A DNA stretch of 64,000 nt from Acanthosepion pharaonis (lineage: Eukaryota > Mollusca > Cephalopoda > Sepiida > Sepiidae): NCBI GenBank assembly GCA_903632075.3, contig CAHIKZ030003468.1:26813-90812 (forward strand), written 5' to 3'. Positions 48,771-60,480 of this stretch are shown here, in pieces; position 1 is the stretch's first letter; every line of letters starts with the position of its first letter. A program made the translations under genes and the position numbers. A model generated the notes under the pieces. The model saw only the letters and a list, made by a program, of their open reading frames with translations. It was not told the origin of the DNA and did no database searches.

Positions 48771-49502
48771 GAAAGAAAATCTAGTAAAATTTAACATTGC
48801 ATTTCGTTTCAACTGTAAATCTTATAATTCATAATAATTAACAATGTCTTGTTTTCCATTTGCTTCACTGTCCATAACAATAGACTGTGACGTTCTCGGT
48901 TAATTATCACTAAACATGTTTCGCTTCTGAGGAGAAATGATAAAATATATTGCTAAGGTATAATAAAGAATACACGCCGCCACTGAAGCCAATTTTCTTA
49001 GTACAGCCATAATAATACAATTAAAAGAATAATTAAAAATTAAACCTATTAAACTTTTGAAGTTAACCAAAATAAGAATACAAAATTACAAGTTAATAAA
49101 AATTTTTCTTAAAATGATAAAATTAATGAAATATTTAATTTGTAAAATTATGAAATTACTTTTTAGAGTAACATAAAGTTTGCCAGTTCAGTATCACTTG
49201 AAGGGAGAAGGCGTCCGCTGATTATAACCACAGAATTTAAAAGCAGTCTTTGTTTTTAGCTTTGAAGGAACAGGGAAATTTTGCATAAGTTACATATGGG
49301 TTTTAATCGTCAACCTGGGTTTAGCACTACAACTTACAGTTTCAACTGTTTTTCTGTAGGAAAAACATACAGAGCGATCCTCACATGGCGATTATATCCA
49401 GTCACGCCTTCTAGCAAATTTAATAGTTGAAGTGTTTATAACAATTAAGGGCGTTCAAAACAAAGCAAAATTTTTTTTCACAAACCTTCGAGGAGTTTTC
49501 AA
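48771..49502. other. No recognised feature
   Basis: AT-rich sequence. It might hold the N-terminal half of the Tc1-like element, but no motif survives. Confidence 0.35.
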
Positions 49503-50251
49503 TCTCTATCTATAAAAGACAGAATGTGTGTGTAACGAATGCACGGCCGCAATTTTCGACAGATTTGCACCAAAATTTACATGCACATGCTCCAAGTTAG
49601 CAAGGAAGGCCAACACCGACTTTGCATTTCCCAATCTCCCATTGATAGTGGAAATAATCGATTTCTTCATGCTTCTACGGCAGTTTTCATATTTTTGTGG
49701 CCATTTTCTACTGGCCAGAGTGAGAGCCTTTAGCTGGCTGCCACGAATAGGAAGGAAGATTCTATTGGCCAGCATGAGAGCCAACAGCTGACTGACACGA
49801 ATGTTAACTAGCATGCTAGCATAAAAAAAAAATCGATAGCTGCATTCGTTTAAATGGCATGGCACTTTACTCCAATTGGCTCATTCGCTTGCTTAAACTC
49901 AACGTTGATTCTGATTCCGCAGAACTGGGTTTGTGTGTGAAAAAATATTTGTTGTTAACATTCTTTCTTCATTCGGTTTTCCAGTTGAGTACTTTTTTTT
50001 TAAAGCCATTGGTTTTGTTTAGTTTATTTTTTTTAACATTTTTCATTAATGTTTAGTATAGAACTTAGAAGAAATTCGTGTGTGAGATAGGCAAGAAGTA
50101 AGGCATGTCGCAATATCAGCACGGCAAAGGGCAGTAATTTAAAGGCAAGGAAGGGCAAAAAATAGATTTAAAGGAATCAAGTGATAGCGATTGCTGTATG
50201 AGTCGTACGATTTTTAAATCAAGCACGGGCAACGCCGGGCCATGCTGCTAG
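49503..50251 (+). mobile_element. Non-autonomous Helitron, 749 bp
   Basis: The 5' end is TCTCTATCTATAAAAGACAG, directly after A (49502). The 3' end GCACGGGCAACGCCGGGC, CATGCTGCTAG finishes at 50251 and is followed by T (50252). Start TC, end CTAG with a GC-rich hairpin just inside the 3' end, insertion between A and T and no target duplication are the defining Helitron traits. No Rep/helicase coding is present. The 119- and 87-codon frames inside show no known domain and are probably chance. Confidence 0.92.
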
Positions 50252-50750
50252 TACTATATATAACTAGCGGCTTCGCATAAATGATTCTAAGGGAATCAAC
50301 ACTTACCAGTTTACACTCACAATACTAATGACTCGTTAATCTCTCATTATAATCAGCTTCTTCCAAATCATGATGGTTTACGTCTTGGTGACAATCACAT
50401 AGCTTCAAACATCTGGAACACAATCGCAAACAGAGATCTGTAACAAATGGCAGAAAACACTTAAAATTTTTGGGTAGAAAAGAGAGAGAAAATAATGACA
50501 TAATCAAGAGGTCGACGACACTATTTCAAGCCAAATGTTAGGAAAGAAGCCTGAAATCATTATTGGAAATAGCGATAACAGCTACTGGATTTGAGAAACC
50601 TATTTTCTTGAAGATTTTTTAAGAGAAAGATTTTATAAATTTTAGTTGACAGCAAGTTTAAATGCTTGGTCAATGAATGTCGAAGGCTTTTTGTAGGGTA
50701 AATTCTAACTATTACCATACCTGGCGTAGATAGTTAATTGACTAGTATAT
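50252..50750. other. No recognised feature
   Basis: Mixed sequence. The 60-codon minus frame is unsupported. Confidence 0.4.
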
Positions 50751-50751
50751 A

Positions 50752-50800
50752 TATCTATCTATCTATCTATCTGAAATCTATTTATTCATCTATCTATCTT
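50752..50800. repeat. (TATC)n microsatellite
   Basis: TATC units with an interruption (GAAATCTATTTATTCA). Confidence 0.9.
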
Positions 50801-50843
50801 ATATAGGTATAAAATATTGCACAAAAGTGAAAATTGTATATTT

Positions 50844-50848
50844 TATTT

Positions 50849-50906
<58 letters not shown>
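50844..50906. repeat. (TA)n microsatellite
   Basis: Perfect TA tract of about 31 units. Confidence 0.95.
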
Positions 50907-50908
<2 letters not shown>

Positions 50909-51453
50909 ATTTCACACATTGTATATTCACACAATATTCTAACTTCAGCTCTGGGATTTAAATTTATTTAAATCTTAAATATTTTAATCTTATATATTTA
51001 CTTTTCTGTCACAAAATGCAAAAGAAAATGACGGAGAATAAGCACGGAATTATGTCTTCGGTTCAATAAAAATAAAAGATCAAAGATAAAAAACAAAAAA
51101 ATTCCCTGTCGATGCAGACTTAATATTGAATTTCATAGACTGATGAAATCAAAAAAAACTTTTATTTTTTCATTTAACAGCCGACAAGAAAGAACAGATC
51201 TGAGTTGAAATATGTTTAAATGAAAATAAAATCGTCCATTGACGGAATAAACAGGGATTTTGGTTTTACTCAGTGAGTCCTCTAACCAAAAACAACATAT
51301 ATGGATGATAATTTTCTACTTTTTTGTTTATTAAATAGGCGTGTTAAAAAACATTCTGACAAAAAATATTTCTCTTCGAAGTCAATTTAGTAAAAAGCCT
51401 AATATATTATATTGCCAATACTGTTATTATCTTGTTGGATTTTATTTTTTTTT

Positions 51454-51458
<5 letters not shown>
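50907..51458. other. No recognised feature
   Basis: AT-rich sequence; nothing recognised. Confidence 0.4.
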
Positions 51459-51459
<1 letters not shown>

Positions 51460-51508
<49 letters not shown>

Positions 51509-51565
51509 GAGAGAGAGCTCAAGAGAGAGAGAGAGGGGATAGATAGATAGATAAATAGATATACT
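51460..51565. repeat. (TA)n, (GA)n and (GATA)n compound microsatellite
   Basis: A TA tract to about 51503, then GAGAGAGAG runs and GATAGATAGATA to about 51562. Confidence 0.93.
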
Positions 51566-51809
51566 GGGTTTAACTGCAAAATTTTCCAAACAGCATAATT
51601 TTCCATCTCCAAAATTTTTTAATATCTAAAAAAAAACAACAAATCTAATTGAGTTTCTTATTTACAGGTTTTCAGAAGATATGAAGTTTATAAATATCTT
51701 TAACACCATTTGTCATAAGAATAACTGCAAAAAAAAAAAAACATTAGAGTTGTTCAGCTAGAAAGAGAACAGGTTTAAACTGTTTTGTATCAACTTCCAA
51801 ATAAGCAAT

Positions 51810-52000
51810 GGTGAGAGGAAAAAATATCATTCAAGCCTTCATTAATGTTACCAATATTCATATTCTGGCTTCCATCTTCAAAGTCCATTCAAGAACCATC
51901 AAGAGAACGGTGAATAGAAAAAAAAAGAGGGAATGGTAGAGAGGATTTTTTGGATCAGGAAAAGTCCCAACAGGAATAAAGATTCATCATTTCATCTTAG
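51810..52000. repeat. 190-bp direct duplication, copy 1
   Basis: AATGGTGAGAGGAAAAAATA, ATTCATATTCTGGCTTCCAT, CTTCAAAGTCCATTCAAGAA and CATCATTTCATCTT. It aligns with 52428-52615 with moderate divergence. Confidence 0.85.
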
Positions 52001-52153
52001 ATCTAAATATTATTCAAATTATAAGAGTCTGGAGTGTTATAACCTTGAAATTCCAAACAAGGTTATTTTTAATCATTTAAAAAGATACATGGTTCAAATT
52101 TTAAGAACTTGATACGGGGACAAAAGTTTGAACATTAGGTGAAATCATGTGTG

Positions 52154-52158
<5 letters not shown>

Positions 52159-52209
<51 letters not shown>
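52159..52209. repeat. (TA)n microsatellite
   Basis: Perfect TA tract lying between the two copies of the 190-bp duplication. Confidence 0.95.
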
Positions 52210-52212
<3 letters not shown>

Positions 52213-52427
52213 ATGAAATATAGGTATAATTTAACATTATGAGGGTCAAACAGAAAAGTTTTTTTCAAAATCTTACAATATTTTTCGGCTTAATCCTATT
52301 ATGATTTGATTATCATAATTTTGAAATAAAAAGTACTGATTAGGACCATGAACCCTTTTTGAATTTTCGAACCCATCTGAACATGTTTTTGCCACAATTA
52401 GTTAAAATTTTTTTACATTTTGAATTC

Positions 52428-52615
52428 AGAGAATGGTGAGAGGCTAAAAACATCATTCAGGCCTTCAGTAATGATACCCAAATTCATACTCTGGCTACTA
52501 TCTTCAAAGTCTATTGAAGAACCAACAAAACAGTGAATAAGTTTAAAATGAGAGGGGAAAACTGGATCAGGAGGTCACAACAGGAAGAAGGACCATCATT
52601 TCAAGTTTAAGCTAA
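52428..52615. repeat. 190-bp direct duplication, copy 2
   Basis: GAATGGTGAGAGGCTAAAAA, ATTCATACTCTGGCTACTAT, CTTCAAAGTCTATTGAAGAA and CATCATTTCAAGTTT; a second copy 620 bp from the first. Confidence 0.85.
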
Positions 52616-52811
52616 TAAGATTAATTAGAAAAGATCCAACTCAATTCATAAAAATTTCGCATGTGAGAGAGAAGTTTCAGCTATGACAGACCAAAGAGCA
52701 GTAAAAAAAGAATTTAAAATGAAATTGTGAGAAACCTTGTTACTCCAGGACAGAAAGTTAGAAGGTTAGAGAGGTAAAGATCATCTTGAATAAATTGGAA
52801 AAAAATAATAT

Positions 52812-52815
<4 letters not shown>

Positions 52816-52851
<36 letters not shown>
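52816..52851. repeat. (TA)n microsatellite
   Basis: Perfect TA tract. Confidence 0.95.
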
Positions 52852-52853
<2 letters not shown>

Positions 52854-53127
52854 AACTTAATTTCAATCTTTCATGAGCTTCCGCTCCTTAGCGATGATTA
52901 ATTAATGATGAACATGTCATTTTCATTCATGATCGATTTCATCATGATTCTTCTGTTAAGCTTGGAGAGTAATTATACATTTTTATTGCTCAAAGTAGAG
53001 CCCAATAGTGTTATAAAAACATCAGAGAATTCCAATAAGATATCTTTAATCATTTCTAAGATACAACAGTTCAGCGCTTAATCTAACAATTGGACAATTT
53101 TTCTTTTACACGATTTGGACAATTTTA

Positions 53128-53148
53128 TGTATATATATATATATATGT
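53128..53148. repeat. (TA)n microsatellite, short
   Basis: Ten TA units. Confidence 0.9.
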
Positions 53149-54649
53149 TTATGAATCTATGAAATATGGATGCTAACAATTTGCAAATATATAAAAGATA
53201 TATATTAGTCAGGTTTATACAAACCTGAGAAAATTCAGTAAGATATATTTAATCATTACAAAGATACATAGTTTAAAATTAATCTAACAATTAGATAATT
53301 TTATATGTTACAAAAAAATATATATATATCCTATAAGTTTATATATAAGAGACAAAAATTAAAAAATATCAAGTCTTTATAAACCACGTATATACCTTAA
53401 CAATAATATTCATAATCAATTGATGCAAACCTTTTAAAAACCCAAAAAAATCTAAATTCAATTTCTGTCCATTCTATTAAGTTCAATTTTCACACGTAAA
53501 TAAATATAAAATACAAATTTTATTTTAATCTAATTTTTTGTCCAAAATAATGGATCATCCCCAAGTAAACACAAACAATTCAGTTATAAAAAATTGAAAA
53601 TAATACACTGTATATAAATCCAAATTAGAGACATATTATAAGTAGATTATTCCATTTAAATAAGTCTTCAATATTTCCTTGATTTTTTACACACTGGTTT
53701 GAATATTTTACTAAGACAGAAAATTGAATAATTTTTAACATTTTCAACACTATAGATAAAACATTTATGAATAAAATACATTTTTTTTTTATATAACTTG
53801 ACATTTATGATAAAACAAAAATTAAAATTTTAAAAAAATTGAAGTATTTTTCAAGTAAAAGCAGAATTAAACCATTATAATAAAGACAATTCTGACTGAA
53901 AAGACTCAAAAATTTAACTTTGGTGATTTATAAAAACTGGTGTTATGTATGATATAACTATAAGTCTGGAGAATGAAAGTAATGATATTATAACAAGAAA
54001 AAGATAAACATTTGACAAAACATTAAATGCCAAAAGTTGTGGAATTTCTTTGATTGCATATCCATTTACATGTTTTAAAAAGTAGATATATTAGTCACAC
54101 TTTCAGTTTATATCTTGAGATTGGGAGTGAGTTTTGAAGATGGCTTTCAAGAAAGAAAAAAAGATATATATATGCATATTTACATGTAACAGGAGCCAGG
54201 AAAAGATTGTATGTCACGTTTTAGGACACTAATAAGTGGATTTGTCCGTTTATATGTGACTCAAAATTGTAAAAAGAAAACAAAAAAATTTTATCAAGAA
54301 TAATTCATTGATAGTAAATATCAATATTAGGAAAAACAAAAAAAAAATCTCATTAAAAATAATTATTTGTTATTTAAAAAAAAAAAAAAATCTCTTTATA
54401 CTGTTTTTAAAGTTTATTTGAAATAATAACATGATTAGATATCATTCTAATATATATGCCAAATGATCTTAGTTCGCCATGTTAATCCAACCTAAAAAAT
54501 GTTGTAAATTAAATAAATCTTATATAAATTTAGTTGTCTCTTCCCTGTGTATGTGCAAATATTATATTTAAAAGAAAAATTAAATACGAAAAATATAAGC
54601 AAAAAAAAAGAAAGATGTATAAGGTCTTCTAAACAGATAGTTTCTTTAA
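53149..54649. other. Very AT-rich, no feature
   Basis: About 1.5 kb with many A and T runs. Short phrases such as AAGATATATTTAATCATT and ACATAGTTTAAA near 53240 echo 53035-53060 (AAGATATCTTTAATCATTTC), a weak local duplication. No coding or element ends. Confidence 0.45.
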
Positions 54650-55125
54650 TTTTTATTGTCTGTCTATATTAATACATATGCTTAGGCCACAAAATCTCCT
54701 GTATGAATTTTTAAAAAAATAAATACAATGATAGAAAAGTAATATCCATTGAAAAAAAAGCAATGTTTAACAACAAAGTTGCAATATGAGCTCTGAAAAA
54801 AAAACATGTAATGATAATAAAAAAATTGCAATATGAGCATTGGTAAAAATGGTTCTGTGAAGATACCATATTTTATAATACCCAGAAATTCATAAAAAGA
54901 TGTCCTCATGTGGATAAAGGTGGATATAAGATGGAAGTGAACAGACCCAAAAAATTGTGAGTTCAATACGGTTAAAGGAAGTGGGAAAAACTATCAGAGG
55001 AATTAAAATAAAGATAACTGATAACTACAAAATCAAAAATTGCACGTGGAATTAGAAAATATATAAGAATATTTTTGTAAAAAAAGGGTTCATATTCAAC
55101 ATTCCAACCAAATGAAGAAGGCCAT
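54650..55125 (+). repeat. Dispersed hammerhead-like repeat, diverged copy
   Basis: Collinear with the reverse complement of 3530-3985: TTGCAATATGAGC (twice), ACCCAGAAATTCATAAAAAG, GATGTCCTCATGTGGATAAA, GGGTTCATATTCAACATTCC and AACCAAATGAAGAAGGCC. It is cut off at the mariner insertion (55131). The CTGAAGA box has decayed to ATGAAGA. The 94-codon minus frame is a shadow. Confidence 0.7.
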
Positions 55126-55296
55126 ATATATAAGGGTCATTCAATAAATAAGGTGAATTTTTTCGGTATAAGGACTTCTAATACAGATAGAAAATTTTTT
55201 TTTTTTTTTTTTTTGTTTTACTTCTTTTTCACATGGATTTAATTTCTTTTGCAGATTAAAAAAAAAAAACTTTGAGAGTTTTGGCGATTAACAAAG

Positions 55297-55587
55297 ATGG
55301 CCGACCAAGAAGCATGCTCCAGGATTGAACAGCGGTCAGTTATCAAGTTTTTGGTTGCTGAAGGGTGCAAACCAGTTGAAATTCATAGGAGAATGTCAAC
55401 TGTGTATGGTGCCACATGTTTCAACCAAAAAAATGTCTACAAGTGGGCTAAATTGTTTAAAGAAGGACGGAGCAGTGTTGAGGATGAAGACAGGCCTGGG
55501 AGGCCTACAGAAGTGAGGTCTCCTGAGGTGATCGAATCAGTCAATGACCTCATTCAGTCTGACAGAAGAACTACTGTGAACTGCTGA
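55297..55587 (+). pseudogene. Mariner transposase N-terminal domain, truncated by deletion
   Basis: 96 codons from an ATG in good context, MADQEACSRIEQRSVIKFLV at the start. It holds the paired helix-turn-helix DNA-binding region (EGCKPVEIHRRMSTVYG, then VYKWAKLFKEGRSSVED) and the linker DRPGRPTEVRSPE. It ends at a stop after RRTTVN-C, where an internal deletion joins the sequence to the far side of the catalytic domain. The protein would bind inverted repeats but has no catalytic residues. It could act as a repressor if expressed, which is inference only. Confidence 0.85.
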
Positions 55588-55960
55588 GGCAGGTCAAGAA
55601 AGACATAAAGAACAAATGCAGGGGGGTCATCAGTCAGAAGGAGTCATCTTGCATCATGACAACGCAAGGCCTCACACAGCAGCCCAAACGGTGCAGACCA
55701 CCAACGAGCTGGGCTGGGAACTGCTCCCTCATCCCCTTACAGCCCAGACCTTGTTCCTTTAGACTTTCACCTGTTTGGTCCCTTGAAAGCGTTCACGAAA
55801 GGCACAAAGTTTAAAAGTGACGATGAAGTCAAAAGTGTTGTGAGCGACTGGCTGAGACATCAGTCCAAAGATTTTTACGCTGAGGGAATACGGAAACTTA
55901 TGCACAGATGGGAAAAGTGTGTGACAGTGCTGGGAGACTACATTGAAAAAAAAAATAAGC
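55588..55960 (+). pseudogene. Mariner transposase C-terminal remainder, frameshifted
   Basis: After the deletion, LRQVKKDIKNKCRGVISQKE, then one base lost near 55637 and VILHHDNARPHTAAQTVQ (second catalytic Asp in HDN). Another base is lost in the C run near 55734, then the frame DFHLFGPLKAFTKGTKFKSD keeps the third catalytic Asp, and WLRHQSKDFYAEGIRKLMHR, WEKCV finishes the domain. The first catalytic Asp lies in the deleted part. DD34D-type spacing is inferred from the family. Confidence 0.85.
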
Positions 55961-56023
55961 TTCTATCTGTATTAGAAGTCCTTATACTGAAAAATTCACC
56001 TTATTTATTGAATGACCCTTGTA

Positions 56024-56505
56024 TATATATTATTTTAGGCAAAAAAAACACTATTTAGCAAAGAAAATATATTAATTGTTTTCATCTGTTAATGATATTA
56101 GGGATAAATTTGCGGTTTTATTATTCATTTAATACTGTAGGTCCAAGCTATTTTCGATCAGGAAATTTTAAACTTATTGTTCGATTAAAATAATTATTTG
56201 TTGCGAATGTTTCTTAATAATTAACCCCATAAATGACAGGTTGAAACGCTCTTGTTTCAACTTAAATTAATTAAGTAATAAATGGTACGTCAAAATTACA
56301 AAATTTCATCCAGGTTTCATATTCTGTCTAATTCAAAACAAGGACCTCTTTGTACATTCTCAAGAAATTGATGAAAATTTAATAACCTCTAAAAGGTTGG
56401 CTACACCCATCTAAGAGATCAATAATATTTAACCCAATTGTTGGATGGACCATCAAATAAATTTTACCGGAAAATAAGCCATGATCTCTATTTGTAACAG
56501 TTTTT
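56024..56505. other. No recognised feature
   Basis: AT-rich sequence, no element ends recognised. Confidence 0.4.
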
Positions 56506-56509
56506 TAAA

Positions 56510-56960
56510 TCATTTACCCAAGGAAGGCAATGAAGCAACTAACATGCAAAGGGGTTACTATAGAAAATATGAAGAAAAGAAAAAATCTTCGTAGTAGCGA
56601 TAGTAACAAAAGTGTAGGAATTAATAAAACAGAAAATAACACCTGAGATTTTCATTTATCTTTTTGAAGATCAAAGTTGACAGGAAAGTAAGAAGCATTC
56701 ATCCATTCTTTCAAATATTTGCGAAAGAAGAAACTGTTAACATAAAATTTACGGTTACATCTCAAATAACTGCAAATGATGAGACTTTGATGTCAATCCC
56801 TGGGCTTAAATTCATAAAGCCTTGGAACGAAAGAAGAAATATAATCCAGAACAATTAAAAAAATTATTTATAGAAAAGGCACAGTGAAATTTGGAAATGG
56901 GACAGAATTCTTTCACCAAAGTTAGATTCAATATTATTTCAGGAGAAGAGGAAATACTGA
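56510..56960 (-). pseudogene. LINE 3' end and ORF2 C-terminal relic
   Basis: On the minus strand the 3' tail is CATGTTAGTTGCTTCATTGC then CTTCCTTGGGTAAATGA, preceded by a coding-like stretch shared with 40840-41290 and 11195-11520 (plus-strand phrases AGAAGAAACTGTTAACATAA, TTTACGGTTACATCTC, TTCATAAAGCCTTGG). The plus 64-codon frame at 56664 is antisense to it. It is the most extended copy of this region after 40840-41645. Confidence 0.7.
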
Positions 56961-57640
56961 TTATCACTAAAACCAAAATCTATCTTAAGTCAGCATTATT
57001 ATTACAAAGATAAATCATAAAGGTTTTATTTTTGTTAAGTATTCTTTTGTGTTAGTGATTTTTGTCTGATTATTTGAAATTCTTCAAATTTGAATAAAAT
57101 TAATTATAAATATTTCATAAATGTATATTCTTTAACAATCATATTATTAAACTAAGCAGTTTTATTTTAATAATTACTATATTTAATATCAATCAATATA
57201 GTTAATATTAAAGAATTATACATGAATGAAATGTGTAGAGGACCCTAGGGCGAAGATTTAAAAGACCACATGTGGGGTTAAAATTCCCTTTAGCCGGTCC
57301 ATTTATTTGAGAATGTTGGACTTTAATTAAGTGTAAAAGAATTCAAATGCAAACAAACAAGACCGATAGATTTCATTTAAAAAGGTTTCACCCATATTTA
57401 TCTCAAAAGTATCTAGATAAAGACCCTTATGAATGCATAAGGAACTAAGAAGGAGCTAACTCCGACAACGGTTATTTCTTCATTCATAAGGAATTATGAG
57501 TTCTTGAATTCTGAACTATTTTAAAAAAGGTTATTATTTTATTTCAATCGTTCTATTTTACGATTTTGAAATTTCAGAATGGTTATTTCTTTAGTAAAAT
57601 GGAAATCATGTCAGTCAAAATTCTTATCTCTTTGTGGCAA
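56961..57640. other. AT-rich, no recognised feature
   Basis: Contains a short inverted pair (CTTATGAATGCATAAGG and CTTCATTCATAAGG, 57428-57490). No coding or element ends. Confidence 0.4.
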
Positions 57641-57644
57641 AGTT

Positions 57645-57760
57645 TATTTCTTTATTGACAGTCTTGTAAGTTTATTTTCATATTGCATGTGAACAGTTAT
57701 TTTTCTTTGCCGACGACTTGTTTGGGGTGAAATGATTAAATATAAAAAAAATTCATGAAA
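57645..57760 (+). pseudogene. LINE 3' UTR fragment with A-rich tail
   Basis: ACTTGTTTGGGGTGAAATGA TTAAATATAAAAAAAATTC resembles the end of the jockey-like LINE 3' UTR (CTTGCTTGGGGTGA…TTAAAAAAA). No coding is preserved. Confidence 0.5.
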
Positions 57761-58129
57761 CGAGACTTTGAAGTTAACTTAATGTCTGTTTGTATTTATT
57801 TTCTTCAAAACTTATATTTTTTGCTGTATTCTTACAAGATGTAATTACTTTGCAGATGAAGCTCTGATTACTATACAATAATTCAAGGTCGCTATCGGCC
57901 CGATATTTTTTATTAGTATTGGTTAGTTTGAAATTTTTTCGTTTGGTTTTTTTTTTTTTCTTTTTTGTGGGGAGGTGTCTAGGGCTGATTATTTGGAGAC
58001 AGCTGGTTTGTAAGCTTTGTGATTTCTAAATTTTGACTGAAAATAATATAGTATTTGGAGAAATTATAAATTATGAGGATAGAAGGAAATTTTGATCTGG
58101 TGTTTTTATTATTTTATATTGTTATCAGA

Positions 58130-59377
58130 CCAAAGATGGTAGAAACCAAAGACGATGGCAGACAAGACAAAAGAACTGAAATTAGGGTGAATTTACTAAG
58201 ATAATTAATAAGGAAATTGAGTAAAAAGAAGAATAAAAGAAAAACAAAGTAAAGAACAAAAGAAGAATAGAAATAAGAAGAAGCCATAGAAGAACCTGTC
58301 CTAGAAGAAGAAGAATTACATCCGGAAAAGAAGAAGAAATTAAACAATCCAGAAAACAGTGAAGAAATCAAAGGTTAAAAGAAGCAAGAAAACGGAGAAG
58401 AAAAGCAGAACAAGAAAAGAAAAGTTTGAAAACGGAGAAGAAGAAGAAAAGAAGAAGAAGAAGAAGAAAAAAAAGAAAATCAAAAAAATAAAATGAAGAA
58501 AATAGATAAGCAGAAGAAGAAAAAAAAAAGAAGAAAGAAAAATGAAGAAAATATTAGAATAATAAAAGAAAATAATAAGAATAAAATTAAATAGAAGAAA
58601 AGCAAAAATATGAAAGTATAAAAAAAAAATAATAAGACAAATAAAACCAAAGAAGAAGAAGAAGAAGAATAAGAAATCTAAGAAGAAGAAAAATGTTGAG
58701 GATTAAAGAAGAAGGAGGTTGATAAGAAGAATTAATAAAAAAAAAAAACCAAACCTAATCTAAGGAAAATAAAGAAGAAAAGATTCTAAGAAGAAGGAAT
58801 AATATAATGAAAATAATAAGAAAACAGAGAAGAAGAAGAACACAAAAAAATAGGAAAACGGAAAATAAAGAAACCAATAATAAACCAAAGAAGAATAATA
58901 AAAATAAAAACAAGAAAATGAAAGAATTAAATAAGAACAAAACAATATGAAGAAAAAAAATAAACAAAAATCTAAAAGAATACATAAGAAACAAGGAGAA
59001 GAAAATCTAAAAAAAAAGCATTAAAAAGAGAAATGAAGAAAATAAACGAAACCAAAAGAGAAGAAAAGAACAATTATCATAAAATTTTGAATATGGGAGA
59101 AGAAAACTTGTAAAAAAAAAATCTATACTAAGAAGAACTTGGACATTTGGCTGACGGAAATTTAACTGAATGGAAATTTAAGAAAAAACCAGTGAAAAGA
59201 AGAAGAAAGAAGACGTTTAAAAGGAAGAAGCATAATTTGAAAGAATAATAAAAATTAATTTTTTCAGAAGAAAACAAAGAAGAAAAAAAAGAAGAAAAAG
59301 AAATAAAAATATTTTAGAAGAAATATTAAGAAGAAATTATATTTTAAGAAGGAAACGGAGAAGAAAAAAAGAAGAAA

Positions 59378-59408
<31 letters not shown>

Positions 59409-60260
59409 ATAATAATAAGAAGAAGAAGAAGCTTTTAAGAAACAATGAAAATGAATTTAAATAATTAAGTGCTAAAACGAAGAAAATACAGAGGAAGAAG
59501 AATAAAAGAAAGATAAGAAGAAAAGGAAAGAAGAAAAAAGAAAGAATAATATTTAGAAGAAAATAAAAAACGGAATAATTTAAAGAACTTAAAATTAGCA
59601 GTAAAGAAGAAGAAGAAGACCTTATAAGAAGAAGAATTAAGGAAGGTAGAAGTAAGGGCAAAAAACTATTTTAAAGAAATATTCAATGAAATGAGAGAAA
59701 AGGAAAATGAACGATTTTTTGTCGTTCTTGGTTAACAGCGTATAAAACGCCATGAATTATTTAATGATGAAATCTAAATATTTTTATATGTCTTTTAATT
59801 TTTTCGATAATACCATTTTAGTGATACAGCTTACTAATTAACACATAGATGGAGAAGAATAGGTGGATTCATACCTTTCCAAGAACTCTAAAAACTTGTC
59901 AAATGTGTAGCGATGAATTGGCGGTAATTAAAATGGGAAAAATGGACCTCCAAAACAAATGAGAAGAAAGAAATAGAAGAAGAAAAGAAAACTTTCAAAG
60001 TTTGTTCAATATAATGGTAGTAATGTATCAGCATAAACGAAAAAGAATTATAAAAAAAAGACAAGAAAAAAAGGAAGACAAAAAAAAGGAAGACAAGAAA
60101 AAGGAAGACAAGAAGAAAAAAGAAGAGGTCTTAGCTTACTTGGTGATAAACAAAAAAAAAAGATGTGAATGAGAAAAAGTACAAAAAGAATTTTAAAGAT
60201 ATCAAAAAAAATGTTTACTGAAAGATAAAAAATGAATGAAAAACAAAATATGGACGTAAG
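58130..60260. repeat. Purine-strand tract, about 2.1 kb of GAA/AAG-rich sequence
   Basis: The plus strand is dominated by A and G (AGAAGAAGAAG, AAAGAAGAAAAG) with few C and scattered T; the minus strand is correspondingly pyrimidine. There is no fixed period. It is interrupted at about 59690-59960 by ordinary sequence including a SINE tail. The minus-strand frames of 60-105 codons (F/L/S-rich) are compositional artefacts. Confidence 0.9.
59815..59885 (-). mobile_element. tRNA-derived SINE tail fragment
   Basis: Reverse complement GGAAAGGTATGAATCCACCT, ATTCTTCTCCATCTATGTG, TTAATTAGTAAGCTGTATCA. The tRNA head is missing. It sits inside the purine tract. Confidence 0.75.
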
Positions 60261-60319
60261 TTAATATAAGAGCTTTATAATAGATAATAATACAACAACA
60301 AGGCCAGGAAGTATTAGTA

Positions 60320-60480
60320 TTAGTAGTATTAATCCTCTTATATTACTGGGGACCCAGGTATATACCCCTTTCATAGAACACACCGTCCTGCGTATGACGA
60401 TATACTACATCCACGTCCTGGGTAAGACGATAATGAACGTTCAAAAGCAAGTTTTCGGATCAGAAAGCTTGTAAAAATTA
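60320..60480 (-). repeat. Dispersed repeat with ACCCAGGATG units, reversed
   Basis: CACGTCCTGGGTAAGACGAT AATGAACG and GTCCTGCGTATGACGATATA, then GCGTGGAACCACATTTT, correspond to 24240-24360 in reverse. Confidence 0.55.

Larger units (their letters stand above)
55131..56021 (+). mobile_element. Mariner-like transposon, internally deleted, 891 bp
   Basis: Terminal inverted repeats of about 60 bp: left AAGGGTCATTCAATAAATAA through ACAGATAGAA (55132-55193), right the reverse complement (55961-56020). TA flanks both ends (55129-55130 and 56022-56023). Inside are an intact transposase N-terminus and a shifted C-terminus, about 0.4 kb short of the usual 1.3 kb. The almost perfect inverted repeats suggest it is young compared with other elements here. 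It is inserted at the edge of a dispersed repeat. Confidence 0.93.

Noticed and set aside
49506..49865. 119-codon minus-strand frame
   Set aside because: Lies wholly inside the non-autonomous Helitron and overlaps an 87-codon plus frame; no domain recognised.
58755..59661. F/L/S-rich minus frames resembling multi-pass membrane proteins
   Set aside because: They are the complement of an A/G-only tract; apparent hydrophobicity follows from T-rich codons.
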